Notes: generated by a model not told the origin, from the sequence alone. Shown: positions 1-7,376, numbered from the stretch's first letter. The stretch: DNA of 10,521 nucleotides from Alphaproteobacteria bacterium (GCA_005888525.1 VBAB01000218.1:1-10521); one strand, 5' to 3'. Numbers and translations: made by a program.

Positions 1-560
1 CGGACAGCATCGGCATGGGCTTCGCCCAGGGCAAGACCATGCTCGTGCGTCGGCGCGACCTCGCCCAGGCGGGCGGCATTCACGCACTGGCCGAGGAGAT
101 CGCGGAGGACGCGGCCGCCACTAAGCTCGTCCGCCGCATCGGGCTCCACGCGCGCCTCGTCGATGCGCCCTTCGTGCAGCCGCTCGGCCGGCGCACGGCA
201 AAGCAGGTGTGGGACCGGCAGACGCGCTGGGCGCGCCTGCGCTGCATCAGCTTCCCCGGCTATTTCGCGGCCGAGATCCTCACGGGCTGCCTGCCGCCGC
301 TCGCCGCCGTGGCGCATGTTGCGGGCGCTGTGGACATGCCGGCGGCAGCATTGGTCGCGGCGCTTGCCGCAGTCTGGTTCGGCAGCGAGGCAATGCTGGC
401 GCGCGCGGCCGGCTGGCACCTGAGCCTCGCCTCGCCCTTAGCGTGGGCGCTGCGCGATGCGCTGCTGCCCTTCGCGTGGGCGCACGCCTGGCTGACCGAC
501 GGCTATGCCTGGCGCGGCAACGAGGTCCGCACCGTCGAGAGCGGCGCGCAGGCGCATTGA
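1..560 (+). CDS. Ceramide glucosyltransferase-like glycosyltransferase (GT21), C-terminal part
   Basis: The reading frame is open from the window edge (codons begin at base 3) to a TGA at 558-560, leaving about 185 residues; the N-terminal nucleotide-sugar half lies outside. Seen: MGFAQGKTML, then EEIAEDAAATKLVRR, which carries the acidic residue expected for the catalytic base (D3), then RQTRW, which fits the (Q/R)xxRW motif of processive and ceramide-type GT-A enzymes. Hydrophobic segments follow, consistent with C-terminal membrane helices, and the polar tail ends EVRTVESGAQAH. In GT21 enzymes this motif order goes with transfer of a sugar from a nucleotide donor to a membrane lipid such as ceramide or a hopanoid at the inner membrane. 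The exact acceptor cannot be told here; HpnI-type hopanoid transferases share the fold but match less well from memory. The gene is convergent with the DUF4340 gene across a repeat-filled gap. Confidence 0.8.
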   Translation, partial: DSIGMGFAQGKTMLVRRRDLAQAGGIHALAEEIAEDAAATKLVRRIGLHARLVDAPFVQPLGRRTAKQVWDRQTRWARLRCISFPGYFAAEILTGCLPPLAAVAHVAGAVDMPAAALVAALAAVWFGSEAMLARAAGWHLSLASPLAWALRDALLPFAWAHAWLTDGYAWRGNEVRTVESGAQAH

Positions 561-582
561 GCCGCACCAACCGTGATGGGAT

Positions 583-770
583 GGCCTTCTCCCCTTGGGG
601 AGAAGGTGCCCGAAGGGCGGATGAGAAGGCCTTCACGCGAGGAAATAAGTGGCCCCTCACCAGTTCGGCCAGATGACTTACGATCGCGCCATCGAGGTCG
701 CGACAACACCCAACTTGGCGAACGCGATCGTAAGTCATGGCCTCACGTCCTCTCCCCCACAGGGGAGAGG
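583..770. repeat. Composite palindromic intergenic repeat (REP-like)
   Basis: The convergent gap 561-860 holds no credible gene but is dense in inverted repeats. Left hairpin: CCTTCTCCCC (585-594) pairs perfectly with GGGGAGAAGG (597-606) across a 2-nt loop. An alternative outer stem pairs 583-591 with 623-631 and encloses a small GCCC-GAA-GGGC hairpin (608-618). Right hairpin: CCTCTCCCC (749-757) pairs with GGGGAGAGG (762-770). Between them lies a 16-bp perfect inverted repeat, listed separately. Similar 'CTCCCC...GGGGAG...GCCCGAAGGGCGGATGAG' elements are dispersed between genes in many Hyphomicrobiales genomes (recalled, not searched). No T-run follows the hairpins, so they are not canonical intrinsic terminators, but at a convergent junction they could slow transcription or protect 3' ends. 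From 771 to 860 only a short 6-bp hairpin (826-840) is visible. Confidence 0.75.
673..738. repeat. 16-bp perfect inverted repeat with 34-nt spacer
   Basis: ATGACTTACGATCGCG at 673-688 is repeated exactly in inverted orientation at 723-738. The spacer is 34 nt. The stem can extend by CCA (689-691) pairing with TGG (716-718) past a 4-nt bulge. Each arm contains CGATCG, itself a palindrome. The structure sits at the centre of the 583-770 element. It could be a cruciform-forming core, terminal repeats of a tiny non-autonomous element, or a binding site. No transposase is encoded nearby, and target-site duplications are not evident. Confidence 0.8.
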
Positions 771-860
771 CGACGTTGCGCATAACCGTCTCTCTTCAGA
801 TCCCTTTTTCGCGGTATTTCGGAGACATGCCAGCGGCATGACTGAGAGAAGTCCCCCGCC

Positions 861-1854
861 TCAGCTCGCCTCGAACAAATCGGCGCGGCGCTTGAGGATG
901 GATTGGGCCTTGTGGGCGGGGACCTTGAATTCCCAGCCCTGCGTGCGCGTCGTGATGTCTTCGGCGGCCTTCTTGGCGTCGCCGTCCGCACCACTGGCTT
1001 CGAGCGCAACCCATGTGTCCGCGCCCTCCTTGCGCAACCGAACCGTAACGGCTAATCCGCCGTCGGCCTCGATCTTGGCGACGCTCACATCTCCAGGCGC
1101 CGGCGCATCCTTGGGTTTGCGCACGTCCTCCAGCTCGATGTTGCCGGCCGCGCGCACGATGCCGTCGATGCCCGCACCCTCTTTCAGCTTCTTGCCCTCG
1201 GGCATGCCGACGAGCGCGTACTTGGTGGCGTCGCCCGCATCCCGCGCGATGACCAACCTTGGCGATCTTGGCCGCGGGCACGTCGAGCACGCCTGTTTGC
1301 ACCCAGTCCCGCACGGCCACTGATACATCGAGGTCGGCGCTGGCGAGCCAGGTCTGCGCGTCGCCCGGCTTGCGCACGTAAGTGCCGCTCTTGTTGCCGC
1401 CGAACGCGTCGAGGCGCTTCTTGCCGACGACCGCCTCCGCGATCACGCCACCCTTGTCGTCGAGCAGTCGCAGCAGGCGCGACTTCGCGTCCTTGGCCGC
1501 AGGGTCTTCCAGCTCGAGGAGCGCATAGCGATCCTTGTTGCGTGTCTTGCTCTCGACCAGCTCGGCCCCCGCGAGCTTGACGAGCAACGCGCGCACCGCC
1601 TCCGGCTTGGCCGGATAGCCTCCCCGGTCGGCAACAAACCAGGCCTCCTTGTCGCGAGCCAGCGTCAAGGCCTTCTCGCCCTGCTTGAGCTCGATCTTGG
1701 CAATCCGGCTCGCCTGCGCGGCAAGGCCGGGAACGAGGCCCGCGCCCGAGACCTTGACGTGCGACCAGCGGTTCTGCGCGGCGTAGGTGGCTATGGCGAC
1801 CACCAGCGCCACCACGGTGACGACCGAGAGTGCCGCGAAAGCGCGGGGCTTCAT
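861..1854 (-). pseudogene. DUF4340 domain protein, single frameshift
   Basis: Read from ATG at 1854 to TGA at 863-861, the gene would encode about 330 residues if one frame break is repaired. Residues 1-200 are in one frame and end AAKIAKV. The rest continues as VIARDAGDATKYALVGMPEGKK in another frame down to RRADLFEAS. The break is at 1253-1258, where the coding strand reads AAGGTTGGTCATC. Removing one T gives K-V-V-I-A and restores the whole protein. An N-terminal membrane segment (about residues 6-25) is followed by a long soluble, probably periplasmic part, as in DUF4340 proteins. The start overlaps the stop of the GldG-like gene as ATGA (1851-1854) and a GGGAGAG ribosome-binding site precedes it. 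It is the last gene of the ABC exporter operon. The lack of stops after the break suggests a recent mutation or a sequencing error. Confidence 0.75.
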
Positions 1855-4102
1855 GGCGTCTCTCCCTGCGTATCTCCTTGCGCACCTGGCTTGGCGGGCG
1901 GAGCGCTCGTCCGCCGCCGGTGCATCGCCGCCCAGCCCAGCCCGCCGAAGCCGATCAGCAGCGGCACCAGCGCGATGTTGGCGAACTTGAGCCAGCCGTC
2001 GAGGCGGTCGATGTCCTCGCGCAGCGCCCGCTTTACCTCGCGCAGCTCACGCCGGATACCCAGCATGTCGCCACGGAACTTCTCGATCGACTGGCGGTCG
2101 GCCTCGCTCAGGATGAGGTTGCCGCCCTCGCCCGTGCTCTCGAGCTTGGCCAGCTGGTCCTGCACCTCTTTCAGCTTGGCCGTCAGCGCCTGCTCCTTCT
2201 CGCGGTAGCGGCGCTCGGAGTCGCGGCGCAGGTCGTTGACGAGCTTGAAGGGGCGATCCTCGGCGCCGCGGCCGCGCAGCGCGATCAGCGCGTCCGAGCC
2301 CGACAGGTTGTCGAGCGCGTTGACGATGAAGGCCGCGTTGCTGGCGTTGGGGACGCAAGCAGGTCGGTATCGGCAATGACGATGGCGTTGACGCGGCCCG
2401 ACGCCTTGTGCGGCTTGGCCTCGGCTCCTTCGGGCTTTTCCTCTTTGGCCTTGCCGTCCGCTGCCGCAGCCGACTTGCCGTCTTTGGGCTTGGCGTCCTT
2501 TGCGGTAGCCGAATTGTCGCCCTTGGCCTTGGCGTCCTTTGCGGTAGCCGAATTGTCACCCTTGGCCTTGGTGTCCTTGGACTTGGTGTCCTTGGCCTTG
2601 GCGTCCTTGGCGTTGGCGTCCTTTGGCGGAGCCGACTTGTCGTCTTCGGGTTTGGCGTCCTTGGCCGCATCCGGCTTCGGCGCGTCCGGCTTTGCGTCGT
2701 CCTGCTTGGCCTTGTCGTCACCCTCCGCCTTGGCGGGCACGGGCTTGGGCATGCCGTCGGGATAGGCGCTGTTGGCGGTGCCCGCGATGCGCGCGGCCAG
2801 CATCAGGAGCTTGCCTTCGGGCTTGTAGGCTCGCAGCAGGGCAACCGGATCGGGCGCTCCACTGAACTTCTCAGCCGGGATCTGCATCGCTTGTGGGCTG
2901 GTCACCAGGATCGGCGTCACCTGCGTCGTCGCCCCTTCGGCCTTCGACAGGAAACCGGCCGAGGCGAGGTTCAGGCGCTCGATGCCCCCCGAAAGCACGT
3001 CCTTCTCGTCGATGCTGCGCCGATCCAACCCGAGCCAGGCCACATATTCTGTCACGGTCGGCCGGGCGCCGCCGCCGAACTGCACGCGCCGCGCATTGGC
3101 GATATCGCCGACGGCCTTGCTGGCATCGAAGTCGACGCCCCACGCCTTCAGCAGCTTGACGAACTCCGGGCTCGGACCGCCGCCGCCCATCATGCCCATG
3201 GGCCCCATGCGCCCGCCCATCTCCGCCACGGGATCGACGAGCGCCAGGATCTTGCCGCCGCCCAGCACGTACTGGTCGATGGCGTAGGCGGCCTCGGGCG
3301 TCAGCTTGTCGGGCTGCGCAACCATCAGCACGTCGACGTCGGCGGGGATCTCCTTGACGTCCTGGGCCAGCGTCTTGACGTCGAAGAAATCGCGGATCTG
3401 CTCCATGATCATCTGCGGCGGCAGCTGCCGGCCGCCGCCCATCATGGCCATCGGGTTCATGCCGCCGTCGAGCGGCAGGCTGGTGATGAGGCCGACCACG
3501 CGCTTCTTGGGGTTCGCCAGCGTGTAGATCAGCTTGGTGAGGTCGTATTCGAGGAACGCCTCGCGGTCGGTGGTGAAGAAGGGGATGGTAGCATCGGTGT
3601 CGGTCGAGTTGCTGCCCACGAGCCCGAAGTAGCCAACCTCGCCATCCTGGTTGAGACGAACGCCCCTGAGCCCCGCCCCCACGGCCTTGTCCTCGGCATC
3701 CGAGAACGGCTCGGGATCGAAGATGGCCAACTCCACCCTGCCCCCGGAAAGATCGCTGTACTGCTGCAGCAGCGCGCGCACGCGCTCGAAATAGCGGCCG
3801 TAGACCGAAGCCGCCTCGCCCAGCCGCTTGGAGAAGTAGAGCCGAAGGCTGATGGGCTCGTCGACGGAGCGCAGCATGGCGCGGGTGCCGTCCGAGATCG
3901 TGAACAGCCGCTGCTGCGTGAGATCCGCCTTGGCGTTGCGCAGCGCGCTGCTGGCAAAAAGATTGACGCTCAAGAGCAGGATGAGGGCAAGCCCGATGCT
4001 GGCCCAGGCGAGCGTGTGGCGGGGCAGCCGCGCGCACCGGGCAACCAGCCAGTCGGAGGCCGGCCGGAGAACCTCGGGTACCCTGTCGAGAATGCTCTGC
4101 AC
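1851..4102 (-). pseudogene. GldG-like ABC exporter auxiliary protein, frame broken near C-terminus
   Basis: It begins at GTG 4102, six nt after a strong GGGAGG site and 12 nt past the permease stop. Residues 31-50 form a membrane anchor, followed by DLTQQRLFTISDGT, EPISLRLYFSK and a periplasmic region like the ABC_transp_aux/GldG family (about 60-450). Residues about 455-567 are a Lys/Asp/Ala-rich disordered stretch. The first frame reads to IADTDLLA (residue 583, base 2354) and then becomes nonsense, stopping at 2285. The correct C-terminus resumes in another frame from about 2351: NASNAAFIVNALDNLSGS, a Glu/Arg-rich probable coiled coil, a final membrane helix (LDGWLKFANIALVPLLIGFG) and a tail ending at 1851. 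From memory, relatives have some 15-20 residues between DLLA and the NALDNLSGS block that are absent here, so the lesion may be a deletion of 3n+1 bases. Such proteins partner an ABC-2 permease and ATPase; the substrate is unknown. Confidence 0.8.
2490..2567 (-). repeat. Two tandem 39-bp units inside the GldG-like gene
   Basis: The units 2490-2528 and 2529-2567 differ at a single base (G at 2519, A at 2558). Each encodes 13 residues that include KGDNSATAKDA. They lie in the Lys/Asp/Ala-rich linker, where shorter K-D-A-K and K-D-T-K units also repeat. The period is a multiple of three, so unit gain or loss would keep the reading frame. This looks like a length-variable hydrophilic spacer. Confidence 0.9.
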
Positions 4103-4114
4103 GACGGTCCTCCC

Positions 4115-4861
4115 TCAGTCGGCCTTCTTCAGCTCGACGAAGATGCGGTTGGCGAACAGGGCGAAGGCGATCAGCGACACGTAGAAGGCCACGGCCGACA
4201 GATCGAGCACGCCCTTGGAGATGCGGTCGAAGTGAGAGAGGAAGCTCATCGAGGACACCGCCGATACGACGAAGCCGGGCGTCCAGGCCCGCAGCACGTT
4301 GAGCACCAGCTCGAGCCCGCTCATGACCAGCAGGAAGCAGATGCTGGCGGAGACGATGAAGGCGATAACCTGGTTCTTGGTCAGCGCCGAGATGCACGAG
4401 CCGATCGCCAGGAAGGCGCCGGCCATCAGGAAGCTGCCGACGTAGCCAGCTAAGATGACTCCGTTGTCGGGGCTGCCCAGCACGTTGACCGTGATCCACA
4501 TCGGCAGCGTCAGCAGCAGCGCCACGCCGATGAAGGCCCAGGCGGCGAAGAACTTGCCCAGGATTGCCTCCCAGGGAGAGATCGGCAGCGTCATCAAGAG
4601 CTCGATGGTGCCCGACTTGCGCTCCTCGGCCCACAGCCGCATGGCCACCGCCGGCACCAGCAGCAGGTAGAGCCACGGATGGTACTGGAAGAACGGGGCG
4701 AGGTCGGCCTGGCCGCGCTCGAAGAAGCCGCCGACGTAGAAGGCGAAGGCGCCCGTCAGCGCGATGAAGATGATGAGGAACACGGTCGCCAGCGGAGTTG
4801 AAAAGTAGGCGACGAACTCCCGCTTGGCGATGATCCAGGTATTGCGCGCGAGCTCATGCAT
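4115..4861 (-). CDS. ABC-2 type permease, GldF-like
   Basis: This 248-residue protein has about six hydrophobic segments, the first around residues 20-45 (TVFLIIFIALTGAFAFYVGG). The motif RLWAEERKSGTIELLMTLPIS is typical of the cytoplasmic coupling stretch of ABC-2/GldF-family exporter permeases. It should form the membrane channel, driven by the ATPase encoded just upstream. The ATG at 4861 overlaps the ATPase stop by 8 nt, indicating coupled translation, and a GGGGA motif precedes it. The stop at 4115-4117 is 12 nt before the GldG-like gene. The ATPase, permease, GldG-like, DUF4340 order is a known proteobacterial arrangement related to the GldAFG genes of gliding Bacteroidota, but nothing here points to gliding. 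The reading frame is intact and the length is normal for the family. Confidence 0.9.
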   Translation of the reverse strand: MHELARNTWIIAKREFVAYFSTPLATVFLIIFIALTGAFAFYVGGFFERGQADLAPFFQYHPWLYLLLVPAVAMRLWAEERKSGTIELLMTLPISPWEAILGKFFAAWAFIGVALLLTLPMWITVNVLGSPDNGVILAGYVGSFLMAGAFLAIGSCISALTKNQVIAFIVSASICFLLVMSGLELVLNVLRAWTPGFVVSAVSSMSFLSHFDRISKGVLDLSAVAFYVSLIAFALFANRIFVELKKAD

Positions 4862-5816
4862 GGCTGGTCCCCGCGTCCGAGGTGGTGATCTGTCGGAACA
4901 CGTCGTCGAGGTTGCCGCGCTCGACGTGCACCTCCTCGGCCTCGATCAGCCGCGAGCGGATGAGCGAGGCCAGTTCGGAAGGGATGGGCGCGCTGGCGCT
5001 GGGGAGCGCGCGCAGCCGCACCTTGCCGTTGGCGGCACCCAGGGTCTCGACCTTGGCGATGGCCGAGAACTCGGAGAGCGCCTTGGCGACGGCCTCGGCG
5101 CGCCCCGCCGAAACGTGCATGGCGATGGTGTTGTGATAGGGCAGCCGCCGCATGAGGTCCTCGGCCGTGCCGTCGGCGACGATGCGGCCGCGATTGATGA
5201 TCACCGCCCGCGAGCACACGGCCTCCACCTCCTCCAGGATGTGCGTGGAGACGATGATGGCCTTGTCGGCGGCCATGTCGGCGATGAGCTTGCGCACCTG
5301 GTGCTTCTGGTTGGGGTCGAGGCCGTCGGTCGGCTCGTCCATGATGAGCACTTGCGGGTCGTGCAGGATGGCCTGGGCGATGGCCACACGGCGCTTGAAG
5401 CCCTTCGACAGCGTCTCGATCCTCTGCCCCAGGACGGAGGCCAGCTGGGTCTTCTCGACCGCGGCGTCGACGCGTCGCTTGGCCTCGTCGCGGTCGAAGC
5501 CTCGGATCTCCGCGATGAAGGCGAGGAAGGCGCGCGCGGTCATGTCGCCGTAGCAGGGCGCGCCCTCCGGCAGGTAGCCGAGCTTGGCTTTCGCGAGCTT
5601 GGGAGACTCCAGCACATCGATGCCGGCGATGCGGGCGCTGCCGGCGTCCGGCTCCAGGAAGCCCGTGAGCATCTTCATGGTAGTCGACTTGCCGGCGCCG
5701 TTGGGACCGAGGAAGCCCAGCACCTCGCCTTGCTGGACCCGGAGCGAGATGCCGTCGACGGCGACGATCTCGCCGAAGCGTTTCTGGAGATCGGAAGCCT
5801 CGATCAAGACCGCCAT
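4854..5816 (-). CDS. ABC transporter ATP-binding protein (GldA-like)
   Basis: This 320-residue nucleotide-binding subunit shows Walker A GPNGAGKST (37-45), an ABC signature written LSKGF (136-140) rather than LSGGQ, Walker B VLIMDEP (156-162), D-loop GLDP (165-168) and the switch histidine in STHILEEVEAVC (H192). The Q-loop region reads YLPEGAPCYGDMT, so the usual Gln is not in its standard place; YLPE-x-x-P-x-Y is common in this exporter subgroup. The final 90 or so residues are a C-terminal extension, as in GldA/NatA-type ATPases. It would hydrolyse ATP at the cytoplasmic face to power the downstream permease. The start is fixed by GGAGGAAGG at 5829-5821, with GGAGG ending 8 nt before the ATG. 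It is the first gene of the operon, about 250 nt downstream of the amidohydrolase-DUF1244 gene on the same strand. Confidence 0.92.
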   Translation of the reverse strand: MAVLIEASDLQKRFGEIVAVDGISLRVQQGEVLGFLGPNGAGKSTTMKMLTGFLEPDAGSARIAGIDVLESPKLAKAKLGYLPEGAPCYGDMTARAFLAFIAEIRGFDRDEAKRRVDAAVEKTQLASVLGQRIETLSKGFKRRVAIAQAILHDPQVLIMDEPTDGLDPNQKHQVRKLIADMAADKAIIVSTHILEEVEAVCSRAVIINRGRIVADGTAEDLMRRLPYHNTIAMHVSAGRAEAVAKALSEFSAIAKVETLGAANGKVRLRALPSASAPIPSELASLIRSRLIEAEEVHVERGNLDDVFRQITTSDAGTSHA

Positions 5817-5960
5817 TCAGCCTTCCTCCATCGGTCTGCGGTCCCGGACCCCGCTGCGAGGCCACGACAAGACCCTCAACCGAGCACAATTGTGGCTTTT
5901 CTTGTTCGGCCAACGGGGGTGCGACAGCGCAACACTCCTCGTCACGCCAACTTCCCGTCG

Positions 5961-5992
5961 CGCCTAATTAGGCGGCCGGCTGGCAGTGTCAA
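5961..5992 (-). promoter_or_regulatory. Candidate promoter with 14-bp palindrome for the ABC operon
   Basis: On the minus strand a perfect TTGACA (5992-5987) is followed after 16 nt by TAATTA (5970-5965), a weak -10 match. The -10 candidate is the centre of the perfect palindrome CGCCTAATTAGGCG (5961-5974), which could be an operator. Transcription would run toward the ATPase with a leader of roughly 140 nt. The rest of 5817-6066 shows the ATPase ribosome-binding site and a short palindrome, CACAATTGTG (5885-5894). I see no convincing terminator for the upstream gene. The promoter call rests on motif reading alone. Confidence 0.4.
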
Positions 5993-6066
5993 GGGAAGAG
6001 TGCCAGGCCATTACCCGCACAATCGCCTCTGGCGCGGACTTTCGAGGCCGCTCCGAGAGTTACTTT

Positions 6067-7275
6067 TCAAGCCCCATGCGGCTTGGCGGCGGCGGCGAAC
6101 GCGGCTTTCTGCTCGGCGCTCGCCTCCTTCTGATGCTTGGCCTGCCACTCCTTGTACGGCATGCCGTAAATGACCTCGCGCGCGCCCTCCTTGGTGAGCT
6201 CGAGGCCCTTGGCGCTGGCCGCCTCCTGGTACCAGTTGGCCAGGCAGTTGCGGCAGAAGCCCGCCATGTTCATGAGGTCGATGTTCTGCACGTCGCCGCG
6301 CTCGCGCAAATGCCCCACCAGCCGCCGGAAGGCCGCGGCCTCGAGCTCCGTCACCAGCGAATTGTCGATCTTCGTCATAGCCCCACCTCCGTTCATTCCC
6401 GGGCGCTCGCCGCGCTGCGTCGTACTTGCTCCGCCCACACCTCCGGCGGTCGCCGCCGGCGCATGTCGGGGAAATGTAGCGCTCGAGATCGTCGTGACAA
6501 TGCGGCAGAGCCGCCGCGCCCAGGCCTCCTGGCCGGCCGCATCCCGGATCAGGTCCTGGCGGATCTCGATGAGGGCGTTGACAAGCCCTCGGCACGTGGC
6601 GTGCTGCCAAAGGCAATCACCTTCCAGCTGACCCGAATACGGCTCGTTGTCCCCGACGATGAGATCACCCTCGGCGTAGAAGCCCTCGAGCAGCGGCTTG
6701 GCGAGGCGCAAGTCCTTGTTCCACAGCACGCCGACATGCCACGGCCGGGGCATCTCCTTCCAGCTCTCGGTGAAGGAATGGATCGAGAGCAGCATCGGGG
6801 GGGTGCCGCTGGCGAGGCACTGGTCGATGACCGCGTCGATGGCGCGGTGATAGGGCGCGTAGTAGAGGCGGGCGCGCCGCTCGCGCTCTGCCTCGTCCAG
6901 GCGCTTGTTGCCGGGGATCACGGCGCCGTCCGAGAGGCGCATGATGAGGGTCGGATCGTCGGCGCCGCGGTTCGGGTCGATGAGCAGGCGGGAGTAGCGC
7001 GTCAGCACCGCGGGTACGTCCAGTGCAGCGGCGAGGCTTTTCGTTACCTGCGCTGCACCGATGTCGTAGGCGATGTGCCGTTCGAGCTGCTCGGGCGGCA
7101 GCCCCAGGGTACCGTAGGCTGGCGGGATAGCGTTGCAGGCGTGGTCACAGAGCAGGATCAGGCCGGCATCCGCACGACCTTCCAGGACGCAGTAGCTGTC
7201 GTGATCCTCAGCGCGGATACCGCGCGCCCGCGATGTGTCATGAGCCATGGGAGAACTATAGTTGCCATCCCGCAA
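6067..7275 (-). CDS. N-formylglutamate amidohydrolase fused to DUF1244 domain
   Basis: One uninterrupted frame of 402 codons holds two families. Residues about 30-260 match N-formylglutamate amidohydrolases (FGase): CDHACNAIPP (43-52), HIAYDIGA, SRLLIDPNRG (95-104), HSFTE (166-170), GDNEPYSG (208-215) and EIRQDLI (237-243). Family members hydrolyse N-formylglutamate or similar N-acyl amino acids; the substrate here is not proven. About 40 linker residues rich in Ala, Gly and Thr follow. Residues 300-402 are a full-length DUF1244 domain beginning MTKIDNSLV, with the family's FCRNC pair (Cys341 and Cys344) and a charged tail. DUF1244 has no established function. The two are usually separate neighbouring genes in alphaproteobacteria (recalled), so the fusion is unusual. 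A ribosome-binding site and ATG remain at the DUF1244 boundary. Neither ATG 7275 nor the alternative ATG 7248 has a good ribosome-binding site, so the N-terminus is uncertain. Confidence 0.85.
   Translation of the reverse strand: MRDGNYSSPMAHDTSRARGIRAEDHDSYCVLEGRADAGLILLCDHACNAIPPAYGTLGLPPEQLERHIAYDIGAAQVTKSLAAALDVPAVLTRYSRLLIDPNRGADDPTLIMRLSDGAVIPGNKRLDEAERERRARLYYAPYHRAIDAVIDQCLASGTPPMLLSIHSFTESWKEMPRPWHVGVLWNKDLRLAKPLLEGFYAEGDLIVGDNEPYSGQLEGDCLWQHATCRGLVNALIEIRQDLIRDAAGQEAWARRLCRIVTTISSATFPRHAPAATAGGVGGASTTQRGERPGMNGGGAMTKIDNSLVTELEAAAFRRLVGHLRERGDVQNIDLMNMAGFCRNCLANWYQEAASAKGLELTKEGAREVIYGMPYKEWQAKHQKEASAEQKAAFAAAAKPHGA
6376..6390 (-). promoter_or_regulatory. Internal ribosome-binding site and start of the DUF1244 part
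   Basis: On the minus strand GGAGGT (6390-6385) lies 6 nt before an ATG (6378-6376) that opens MTKIDNSLV, the natural N-terminus of a stand-alone DUF1244 protein of 103 residues. The spacing and strength are ideal, better than anything in front of the upstream amidohydrolase start. It suggests that a separate DUF1244 product is made, alongside or instead of the fused protein. Confidence 0.7.
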
Positions 7276-7285
7276 GGCGCAAAGT

Positions 7286-7376
7286 GCGTAGGTTGCGTCG
7301 AGCGTCAGCGATGACGCAACGCCGGTCTTGCTCGTGGTTTGTGTTGGGTCGTCGCTTCACTTGAGCCAACCTACGC
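7286..7376. repeat. Inverted-repeat element in the divergent intergenic gap
   Basis: GCGTAGGTTG (7286-7295) is matched in inverted orientation by CAACCTACGC (7367-7376). A competing inner hairpin pairs GTTGCGTC (7292-7299) with GACGCAAC (7313-7320), and GTTGG (7343-7347) can pair with CCAAC (7366-7370). The pattern, with GTAGGTTG at one end and CAACCTAC at the other around GC-rich hairpins, resembles a dispersed proteobacterial intergenic repeat (recalled, not searched). It fills most of the 145-nt gap between the divergent amidohydrolase and glycerate kinase genes. No clear promoter could be picked out for either gene. Confidence 0.7.

Noticed and set aside
573..785. Small open frame starting MMGWPSPLGEKVPEGRMRR
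   Set aside because: It is a translation of the palindromic repeat; such 'SPLGEKVPEGRMR' peptides are recurrent false predictions from this kind of element.
826..840. Hairpin CATGCC-AGC-GGCATG downstream of the DUF4340 gene as a terminator
   Set aside because: The stem is only 6 bp and no T-run follows on the minus strand, so it is not a convincing intrinsic terminator.
561..860. CRISPR array or tRNA in the repeat-rich gap
   Set aside because: The repeats are palindromic, unequal and not regularly spaced, and no cloverleaf with tRNA-conserved bases is visible.
2345..2356. Programmed -1 frameshifting at the CCCC run in the GldG-like gene
   Set aside because: There is no X-XXY-YYZ slippery heptamer, and family residues appear to be missing at the join, which fits a deletion better.
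2408..4453. Long plus-strand open frame (681 codons) opposite the GldG-like and permease genes
   Set aside because: It is antisense to clear GldG-like and permease coding sequence, has His/Arg/Gly/Leu-rich composition typical of antisense frames in high-GC DNA, and shows no recognisable domain.
2871..4676. 601-codon minus-strand frame overlapping the same genes
   Set aside because: It is an out-of-frame, Arg/Ala/Gly-rich shadow of the permease and GldG-like genes without any family motif.
4824..6173. 449-codon plus-strand frame opposite the ABC ATPase
   Set aside because: It lies antisense to an ATPase with all Walker and signature motifs, and its own translation shows no domain.
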